Source: an uncultured Cellvibrio sp. (GTDB lineage: Bacteria > Pseudomonadota > Gammaproteobacteria > Pseudomonadales > Cellvibrionaceae). Taken from it: a stretch of 12,999 nt of DNA. This document shows, piece by piece, positions 6,450 to 12,999 of the stretch; the first letter of the stretch is position 1; each line of letters opens with the position of its first letter. The notes under the pieces were generated by a model. It had not been told where the DNA came from and searched no databases. It saw only the letters and a list, made by a program, of their open reading frames with translations. The stretch is from contig CAMLML010000105.1 of NCBI GenBank assembly GCA_946481095.1, forward strand, positions 1 through 12,999. The letters are read 5' to 3'. The position numbers and the translations under genes are program-made.

Positions 6450-7064
6450 ATGTCTGAACCGTTTCTTGGTGAAATCCGCATGGTTGGTTTTAATTTTCCC
6501 CCTCGTGGTTGGGCACTCTGTGCTGGCCAATTAATGCCGATTGCGCAAAACTCTGCTTTATTTTCGTTATTGGGTACTACCTTTGGTGGTGATGGGATAA
6601 CGACCTTTGCATTACCCGATTATCGCAGTCGTAGCCCGGTAGGTATGGGTAATGGTCCTGGGTTAACGACTATTGTGCAGGGTGAAAAATCGGGTATTGA
6701 AAGTACAACCCTGAACATATCGCAAATGCCAATTCACAACCATGTGGCTACAACAACTGCAACGGCCACAAGCACAGGCACTTTACAAGTGGCAGGTACC
6801 AGTTCGAATCCATCGGCAACACCTTCGGCAACCAATAATATCCTGTCTGCATCGGGTGGCGGTCCAGGTAGTGCAACTATCTGGTCTGATCAACTGGGCA
6901 CCAGCCCTGTAACCTTGGCCAATCCTGAAGTAATCAATACAGCCGTGAACGTCAATGTGACCGTACAGTCCGCAGGTGGTAGTCAGCCGATTGGTTTACG
7001 CAATCCATTTCTGGGAACCAACTTTATCATTGCAACAGAGGGGATTTTTCCGTCACGCAATTAG
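6450..7064 (+). CDS. phage tail-collar domain protein (microcystin-dependent protein type)
   Basis: The 204-residue protein has the collar fold signature at residues 4-63: FLGEIRMVGFNFPPRGWALC, then GQLMPIAQNSALFSLLGTTFGG, then FALPDYRSRSPVG. A Thr/Ser/Ala-rich middle follows (about 100-135). The C-terminus NPFLGTNFIIATEGIFPSRN is the usual one of these proteins. Such short collar proteins (often named MdpB) occur in phage tail fibres and also as chromosomal genes without other phage genes, as here. Their role is not settled. There is no signal peptide. AAGGAG at 6437-6442 gives a strong ribosome binding site 7 bases before the ATG. It lies directly before a sulfotransferase and a giant secreted protein, making it a possible partner or substrate of that module (inference). 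Confidence 0.88.
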   Translation: MSEPFLGEIRMVGFNFPPRGWALCAGQLMPIAQNSALFSLLGTTFGGDGITTFALPDYRSRSPVGMGNGPGLTTIVQGEKSGIESTTLNISQMPIHNHVATTTATATSTGTLQVAGTSSNPSATPSATNNILSASGGGPGSATIWSDQLGTSPVTLANPEVINTAVNVNVTVQSAGGSQPIGLRNPFLGTNFIIATEGIFPSRN

Positions 7065-7148
7065 GTTTGAGAATATCTCGTGAGGCGCACGGACGCGCTA
7101 TTTTAAAAGCCATACTGAACAATTTATTTTTATTAGTGAGAAATTATC

Positions 7149-7994
7149 TTGCCTGATACACAAAAATTTCATTTTATCTCCGGCTTGCCGCGTTCGGGTT
7201 CCACTTTGCTGGCGGCGCTGTTGAGGCAGAACCCACGTTTTTACGCTGGTATGACCAGCCCGGTCGGTGGTTTGTTTGGTGGTCTGTTGAATCAATTCAG
7301 TGCGGGCAGCGAATACGGCCCCATGATTACCCAAGCCCAACGAAGGCGTTTACTAAAAGGGCTTTTTGAAAGTTATTATGCCGACGAAAAAGATAAAAAC
7401 ATTATTTTTGATACCAATCGCATGTGGTGTTCAAAATTACCAGCATTAATGGATTTATATCCTCAAGCTAAAGTGATTGCCTGCGTACGCAATGTGGCTT
7501 GGATTATGGATAGCATCGAAAAAATTTATCGTGCGAATCCTTTTGAAAATACCAAACTCTATAACGATGACATAGAGCGCAATACAGTTTATAGCCGTGT
7601 CGAGACTTTAGCGCAGCGGAATCGGCTAGTAGGTTTTGCCTGGGCCGCATTGAAGGATGCCTACTATGGTCAGCATGCGAAATCATTATTATTAATTGAA
7701 TATGACTTGCTCGCTGAAGCACCTGAAAAGGTGATGCGGCTGGTATATGAATTTATAGGCGAGCCTTGGTATGAGCACGATTTTAATAATGTTCAATACG
7801 ATGCTCCAGAGTTTGATCAGGCATTAGGGCTTGATGGTTTGCATCGGGTTCGCTCAAAAGTGGCTGCCCAGCACCGTAAAACTATTTTACCTCCCGATTT
7901 ATTTAATCAGTACACCAATCTGAGTTTTTGGAATGAAGATACTTTCAGTGAAGCTAACGTTATTCGCGTAAAAAATTCACTATCTGTAGCTTAA
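7149..7994 (+). CDS. sulfotransferase family protein
   Basis: The 281-residue protein has an N-terminal PAPS loop GLPRSGSTLL (12-21) and a second motif CVRNVAWIMDS (R114, S122) that fits the 3'-phosphate site. The total length equals that of a single sulfotransferase domain. GLPRSGST resembles the loop of tyrosylprotein sulfotransferases, but the acceptor cannot be deduced. The start is TTG: it is the first usable start after an in-frame TGA at 7137-7139 and brings the PAPS loop to the usual distance from the N-terminus. The ribosome binding site is weak (GTGAG). It lies 84 bases after the collar gene and 63 bases before the giant repeat protein, all on one strand, so co-transcription is likely. 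It differs clearly from the sulfotransferase-like gene at 4530. Confidence 0.85.
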   Translation: MPDTQKFHFISGLPRSGSTLLAALLRQNPRFYAGMTSPVGGLFGGLLNQFSAGSEYGPMITQAQRRRLLKGLFESYYADEKDKNIIFDTNRMWCSKLPALMDLYPQAKVIACVRNVAWIMDSIEKIYRANPFENTKLYNDDIERNTVYSRVETLAQRNRLVGFAWAALKDAYYGQHAKSLLLIEYDLLAEAPEKVMRLVYEFIGEPWYEHDFNNVQYDAPEFDQALGLDGLHRVRSKVAAQHRKTILPPDLFNQYTNLSFWNEDTFSEANVIRVKNSLSVA

Positions 7995-8057
7995 AAAACG
8001 CGATTATTTGTAAGTAAAAATTTATTGAAACGCTTAAACGATTACCGAGGAAATACC

Positions 8058-11000
8058 ATGTCACGGATCATTCTCCCCAAGGCAAACCCAATACAAACTT
8101 CCAATCGCTGTGCCCCCAAGCGTGATTCGCTCAGTATGTTGTGCAGTGCGGCCTTGGCGACAGCGGTTCAGTGCGCTTACGCTGCTCCAACACAACAGCA
8201 GCGGTTTATGCCTGCTACGCACGCATCAATTAGTGTTGCCAGTATTGCAGCTAAATCAAACTCGATTTTGGTATTTGTAGATAGTCGGGTACCTGATGCA
8301 GATCAGCTTTTAATGAATATCGCTAAAGGTACTGAAGTTATATATCTCAATTCGGAAGAAGACGGGTTGCAACAAATTGCACGCGCCGTTTCACAACAGA
8401 GTGACATTCAATCCATTCAAATTATTTCTCATGGTGAAGCAGGCCAACTGCAATTGGGTAATGGATTTATCTCCAGTAAGAATCTCAATACTTACGCCAA
8501 TGAATTACAAATTATCAAGCAATCACTGCGTGCAGGTGGTGATATTTTGTTGTTCGGTTGTAATGTTGGTGCCGGTGCAGTAGGACAAAATTTTGTTAAT
8601 CAATTGGCATTGGCAACAGGTGCGGATGTAGCAGCATCGACAAATAAAACAGGGAATGTAAAAAACGGTGGTGATTGGGAGTTGGAAATTTCCAGGGGGA
8701 AAATTAATACCCCACTAATATTAGCCGCCGCCGCACAAGCAACTTATGGCCACGACCTTGCCACTGTTACAGTCACTACAAATGCAGACACCGGTGCAGG
8801 AAGTTTGCGTAACGCCATCGCTTCTGCCACCAGTGGCGACACTATTACTTTCAATGCAGGCATGACAGTTACCCTATCGTCCGGTCAACTGAGCATTGCC
8901 AAAAACCTGATTATCGATGGCGATCTCGACAACAACGGGACGGCCGATGTCACCCTGGATGCCAATTACACCAGCCGCGTTTTTTCGATCAGCTCCGGCA
9001 ATACCGTCACCCTTGAAGGGCTAGTGATCACCCATGGTTCGGTATCAGGTAATGGTGGCAACGGTGGGGTCACCGAAACTGACGGATCAAGTGCTATGGG
9101 TGGGGGCATCTATAATGCCGGGACACTCACCATCAGAAATTCCAGTGTTACTGCCAACGGCGCATCAGGCGGCGGGGGCGGGGGCGGTGTTGGTGGCGGT
9201 TATGTAGGTGGTGCTGGCGGTGGCGGTGGCCCTTTGCATAATGGCGGTTCTACAGGTATTGGTGCAGCAGGAGGATCTGCTGGCCCTGGTACTGGATTTT
9301 ACGCCGGTGTTGCGGGCAGCAGTGGCGCGGGAGGCAGAGGGGGGGCATTCAATGCAACCAATATGGCTGGGAGAGGCGCTACCTCTACGGGCGGTGCCGG
9401 AGGTATAGGTAGTTCCGACTATTCCAATGGTGGAGCAGGAGCAACTGCCACTAGCGGCGCGCTGTCGATTGGCGGCGGTGGTGGTGGTTCTGGCTGGGAT
9501 GCGACGGGCCGTGCAGGTGGTTCAGCGTCGGGCGGAATATATAACGCTGCTACAGGCACAATTTTTGTGGTGGGGACATCTACTGTCACCAATAACTTAG
9601 GGGCTGGTGGCGGTGGCGGTGGCGGTAGTGGTGTTGGCGCTTATGCTTACACTGACTTCGACGGAGGCGCTGGTGGGCGTGGTGTGGGGGGCATCTGGAA
9701 CGCAGGAACACTCAACATTACAGCTGCCAACTTTTCGGCAATGACAGGAAACGATGGTGTCAGTGGCTCGGGAGGTCTAGAGGGTCAGGACGGTGTATCA
9801 GGATCGGTCCCCGGGGCTCAGGACAATATTTACAATGGAGGCTCGCTCAACACAGCTTATGTTGATGCCCCCACAGTCAGTATCGGCCTATCAGATTCGG
9901 CTCTCAGAGTAGGGGAAACTTCCACCGTCACTTTCACATTTTCTGCTGCTGTTACGGGTTTCACCAACGCTGACCTGACTATTCCCAACGGGACAATGAG
10001 CGCAGTTAGCTCAGGAGATGGTGGTACTACCTGGACATCAACCTATACGCCCAACGCCAGTGTGGAGGATGCCACCAACCTTATTGTTGTTGATATGACC
10101 GGTGTAAGCAGCTCCGGTACTCCTGGTGTTGGTTCCACCAACTCCGGCAATTTTACGATTGATACGCTTCGCCCAACGGCAAGCTTGGTCGTTTCAGATA
10201 CTGCTCTGGCAGCAGGCGAGACATCTCTGGTAACAATCACTTTCAATGAAGCCGTCACAGGCTTTACCAACGCAGACTTGTCCATCGCCAATGGCACTTT
10301 AAGTTCTGTGAGCTCATCAGATGGCGGTACTACCTGGACAGCAACTTTCACCCCTACGGCCAGCATCACCGATGCCTCCAACCTGATTACATTGGATAAC
10401 ACCGGCGTGACAGACACAGCCGGCAATTCGGGCACAGGCACAACCGATTCAAACAATTACGCGATTGATACTGCGCGGCCAACAGCATCACTTGTGGTGG
10501 CTGACACGGCTTTGGCGGTGGGTGAAACCTCAGGAGTCACCATCACTTTTAGCGAAGCTGTCACCGGGTTTACCAATGCTGATTTGAGTATTGCGAATGG
10601 AACATTAAGCAGTGTGAGTTCCTCGGACGGCGGCACCACATGGACAGCGACTTTTACTCCGACAGCGAGCATCACTGATGCCACCAATGTCATCACCCTT
10701 GCCAATACAGGTGTGAGCGATGCTGCCGGAAACGCGGGAACGGGCACAACGGATTCCAACAATTATGCAATTGATACGGTTCGTCCCACAGCATCAATAG
10801 TCGTTGCGGATAACGCACTGGCGATTGGTGAAACTTCACTAGTCACTATTACTTTTAGTGAGGCTGTGACTGGATTTACCAACGCTGATTTGACTATTGA
10901 TAACGGCACTTTAAGTTCGGTGAGTTCCGGCGATGGTGGCATTACCTGGACGGCGACCTTTACGCCAACAGCGAGCATCACCGACACCACTAATCTGATC

Positions 11001-12999
11001 ACCTTGGATAATACTGGTGTAACTGATGCAGCTGGCAATGCTGGTTCAGGCAGCACTGACTCTAACAATTACGCCATTGATAGCGTGCGTCCTACAGCGT
11101 CCATTGTGGTTTCGGACACCAGTTTGCTGGCGGGCGAGACATCACTGGTTACATTTACCTACAGTGAAGCCGTCACTGGATTTACGAATGCCGATTTGAG
11201 TATTGCGAACGGTACGTTAAGTTCGGTGAGTTCATCGGATGGCGGTACTACCTGGACGGCAACTTTAACTCCCACAGCAAGTGTCACTGACGCTACCAAT
11301 ATCATCACGTTGGACAACACCGGTGTAACTGATGCGGCAGGCAATGCGGGCACCGGCACAACGGATTCCAACAATTACACGATTGATACTGCACGTCCAA
11401 CTGCATCAATAGTAGTAGCTGATAACGCACTGGTGATTGGTGAAACCTCACTGGTCACCGTCACCTTCAGTGAAGCCGTGACGGGATTTACGAATGCCGA
11501 TTTGAGCATCGCCAATGGCACACTCAGTTCAGTGAGTTCCAGTGATGGTGGAGTTACCTGGACAGCAACCTTAACTCCAACCGCCAGTATCACCGATGCT
11601 ACCAATGTCATCACTCTGGATAACACCGGCGTCGCAGATACCGCAGGCAATACAGGAACGGGCACAACGGATTCCAACAATTATGCGATTGATACTGCAC
11701 GTCCAACCGCATCAATAGTGGTAACCGACACTGCACTGGCGATTGGTGAAACTTCCCTGGTCACTATCACTTTCAGTGAAGCAGTTTCTGGTTTTACCAA
11801 TGCCGACCTGAGCGTTGCTAATGGCACTTTGAGTGCAGTGAGTTCCGGTGATGGTGGCATTACCTGGACGGCAACTTTGACGCCTACAGCCAGCATTACA
11901 GACTCCACCAATGTCATTACTCTGGATAACACTGGAGTGACGGATGCCGCGGGTAATGCGGGTACAGGTACAACGGACTCAAACAACTATGCAATTGATT
12001 CAGTTCGCCCAACAGCTTCGCTGGTGGTGTCTGACACTGCGCTTGCAGCAGGTGAAACTTCACTGGTGACGATTACGTTCAGTGAAGCGGTAACTGGATT
12101 TACCAATGCCGATTTGACCATCGCCAACGGCACATTAAGTTCGGTGAGTTCGTCTGATGGTGGTATTACCTGGACAGCCACTTTGACCCCGACAGCCAGT
12201 ATTACGGATGCAACCAACATCATCACGCTTGCCAATACCGGAGTGACGGATGCAGCGGGTAATGCGGGTACAGGTACAACGGATTCGAATAACTATGCGA
12301 TAGACACAGTGCGCCCAACGGCATCACTGGTTGTTGCAGATACATCTTTGATTGTCGGTGAAACTTCATCAGTGACCATCACATTCAGTGAAGCCGTCAC
12401 CGGATTTACCAATGCAGATTTGGCTGTTGCCAACGGTACATTAAGTTCAGTGAGTTCCGGCGATGGTGGCATTACCTGGACGGCGACTTTAACGCCGACT
12501 GCCAGTGTGACTGATGCGACCAATGTTATTACTTTGGATAACACCGGCGTCACAGATGCCGGAGGCAACACAGGTACAGGCACAACGGATTCCAACAATT
12601 ATGCAATCGACACAGCACGCCCAACGGCATCAATTGTGGTAGCCGATGCTGCGTTGGCGATAGGTGAAACCTCAACAGTTACCATCACCTTTAGTGAAGT
12701 GGTAACCGGATTTACCAATGCCGACCTGAGTATTGCCAATGGTACTTTGAGTGCAGTGAGTTCTGGTGATGGTGGTATCACCTGGACAGCGACTTTGACT
12801 CCTACAGCCAGTATTACAGACTCCACCAATGTCATTACTCTGGATAACACTGGAGTGACGGATGCAGCGGGTAATGCGGGTACAGGTACAACGGATTCAA
12901 ACAACTATGCAATTGATTCAGTTCGCCCAACAGCTTCGCTGGTAGTGTCTGACACTGCGCTTGCAGCAGGTGAAACTTCACTGGTGACGATTACGTTCA
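8058..12999 (+). CDS. giant secreted DUF4347 / Ig-like repeat protein, partial (3' end outside window)
   Basis: The frame stays open for 1647 codons to the window edge. GAGGAAA at 8047-8053 precedes the ATG. Residues 1-42 look like a Sec signal peptide with a long N-region (KR at 21-22), a hydrophobic stretch and a cleavage site AYA-AP after 42. Residues about 69-232 form a DUF4347 domain (ILVFVDSRVPD, ISHGEAGQLQLG with H125, LLFGCNVGAG with C168, GGDWELEIS). From 236, TNADTGAGSLRNAI opens a beta-helix-like part with GG(I)Y/WN-AGTLTI rungs near 348, 492 and 544, interrupted by very glycine-rich loops (about 330-550). From residue 605, 102-residue Ig-like domains repeat to the edge. Such proteins are large adhesins or matrix proteins. 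The C-terminus, which would show the export route (type I, autotransporter or two-partner), is missing. An upstream sulfotransferase and collar gene share its strand. Confidence 0.9.
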   Translation, partial: MSRIILPKANPIQTSNRCAPKRDSLSMLCSAALATAVQCAYAAPTQQQRFMPATHASISVASIAAKSNSILVFVDSRVPDADQLLMNIAKGTEVIYLNSEEDGLQQIARAVSQQSDIQSIQIISHGEAGQLQLGNGFISSKNLNTYANELQIIKQSLRAGGDILLFGCNVGAGAVGQNFVNQLALATGADVAASTNKTGNVKNGGDWELEISRGKINTPLILAAAAQATYGHDLATVTVTTNADTGAGSLRNAIASATSGDTITFNAGMTVTLSSGQLSIAKNLIIDGDLDNNGTADVTLDANYTSRVFSISSGNTVTLEGLVITHGSVSGNGGNGGVTETDGSSAMGGGIYNAGTLTIRNSSVTANGASGGGGGGGVGGGYVGGAGGGGGPLHNGGSTGIGAAGGSAGPGTGFYAGVAGSSGAGGRGGAFNATNMAGRGATSTGGAGGIGSSDYSNGGAGATATSGALSIGGGGGGSGWDATGRAGGSASGGIYNAATGTIFVVGTSTVTNNLGAGGGGGGGSGVGAYAYTDFDGGAGGRGVGGIWNAGTLNITAANFSAMTGNDGVSGSGGLEGQDGVSGSVPGAQDNIYNGGSLNTAYVDAPTVSIGLSDSALRVGETSTVTFTFSAAVTGFTNADLTIPNGTMSAVSSGDGGTTWTSTYTPNASVEDATNLIVVDMTGVSSSGTPGVGSTNSGNFTIDTLRPTASLVVSDTALAAGETSLVTITFNEAVTGFTNADLSIANGTLSSVSSSDGGTTWTATFTPTASITDASNLITLDNTGVTDTAGNSGTGTTDSNNYAIDTARPTASLVVADTALAVGETSGVTITFSEAVTGFTNADLSIANGTLSSVSSSDGGTTWTATFTPTASITDATNVITLANTGVSDAAGNAGTGTTDSNNYAIDTVRPTASIVVADNALAIGETSLVTITFSEAVTGFTNADLTIDNGTLSSVSSGDGGITWTATFTPTASITDTTNLITLDNTGVTDAAGNAGSGSTDSNNYAIDSVRPTASIVVSDTSLLAGETSLVTFTYSEAVTGFTNADLSIANGTLSSVSSSDGGTTWTATLTPTASVTDATNIITLDNTGVTDAAGNAGTGTTDSNNYTIDTARPTASIVVADNALVIGETSLVTVTFSEAVTGFTNADLSIANGTLSSVSSSDGGVTWTATLTPTASITDATNVITLDNTGVADTAGNTGTGTTDSNNYAIDTARPTASIVVTDTALAIGETSLVTITFSEAVSGFTNADLSVANGTLSAVSSGDGGITWTATLTPTASITDSTNVITLDNTGVTDAAGNAGTGTTDSNNYAIDSVRPTASLVVSDTALAAGETSLVTITFSEAVTGFTNADLTIANGTLSSVSSSDGGITWTATLTPTASITDATNIITLANTGVTDAAGNAGTGTTDSNNYAIDTVRPTASLVVADTSLIVGETSSVTITFSEAVTGFTNADLAVANGTLSSVSSGDGGITWTATLTPTASVTDATNVITLDNTGVTDAGGNTGTGTTDSNNYAIDTARPTASIVVADAALAIGETSTVTITFSEVVTGFTNADLSIANGTLSAVSSGDGGITWTATLTPTASITDSTNVITLDNTGVTDAAGNAGTGTTDSNNYAIDSVRPTASLVVSDTALAAGETSLVTITF
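9870..12999 (+). repeat. tandem array of 306-bp Ig-like domain repeats
   Basis: Ten complete units and one partial unit lie inside the giant gene. Unit 1 is 9870-10172 (303 bp, most divergent). Units 2 to 10 begin at 10173, 10479, 10785, 11091, 11397, 11703, 12009, 12315 and 12621, each exactly 306 bp. Unit 11 begins at 12927 and is cut by the window end. Each unit encodes a bacterial Ig-like domain with GETS near its start, a central VTGFTNADL kept in all ten units, DGG-x-TWT, and a D-x-GN element before the boundary. In units 2 to 10 the boundary is NNY(A/T)ID. The exact period and low divergence indicate growth by unequal recombination, with selection keeping the protein similar. Confidence 0.95.

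Noticed and set aside
6450..7064. Prophage remnant
   Set aside because: Only a single collar-domain gene is phage-like; there is no integrase, attachment site or other phage gene in the window.
8377..9408. Short plus-strand frames at 8377-8583 and 9208-9408
   Set aside because: Both lie in other frames inside the giant gene, whose frame is continuous and encodes recognisable domains.
10043..12904. Series of about 101-codon open frames on the minus strand, one per 306 bp
   Set aside because: They mirror the repeated sense gene; each ends at the same repeated position, none has a convincing ribosome binding site, and the V/P/S-rich translations are the antisense of Ig-repeat codons.
9870..12999. 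Regular repeats as a CRISPR array
   Set aside because: The 306-bp units are coding throughout, without short repeats separated by unique spacers.

Overview
The window looks like chromosomal DNA of a Gram-negative gammaproteobacterium, possibly Cellvibrio-like. This rests on the housekeeping proteins, on abundant REP-type palindromes between genes, and on a giant secreted repeat protein. The genus is a guess; the class is more secure.

The left part (1-3264) is ordinary metabolism and transport: a GTG-started aspartate carbamoyltransferase (pyrB), an AEC-family permease, and on the minus strand glucosamine-6-phosphate deaminase (nagB). The gaps between these genes hold five copies of one REP family, a 9-bp G/C-rich stem with a GTGAGGG tail. 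In all five copies the tail points at the neighbouring gene. One copy supplies the stop codon and last residues of nagB, and another sits 4 bp before the permease start codon. A different palindromic pair lies between nagB and cysC.

The right part (3265-12999) is the interesting one. A stand-alone APS kinase (cysC, minus strand), which makes PAPS, is divergent from a tightly overlapping trio: an aspartyl/asparaginyl beta-hydroxylase-type Fe(II)/2-oxoglutarate oxygenase, a sulfotransferase-like protein and a GNAT acetyltransferase. On the same strand follow a tail-collar (microcystin-dependent-protein type) protein, a second sulfotransferase and, to the window edge, a giant protein. The giant protein has a Sec-like signal peptide, a DUF4347 domain, a glycine-rich beta-helix-like region and at least ten 102-residue Ig-like repeats (306-bp period), and it continues beyond base 12999.

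Taken together, a PAPS-forming enzyme, two PAPS-user candidates, an oxygenase and an acetyltransferase beside two extracellular-type structural proteins suggest a module that modifies a surface or secreted protein by sulfation and hydroxylation. The partial precedent is the RaxST/RaxP/RaxQ sulfation system of Xanthomonas. Gene content and order are seen directly; the enzyme families are recognised from motifs; the link between modifiers and targets is inference.
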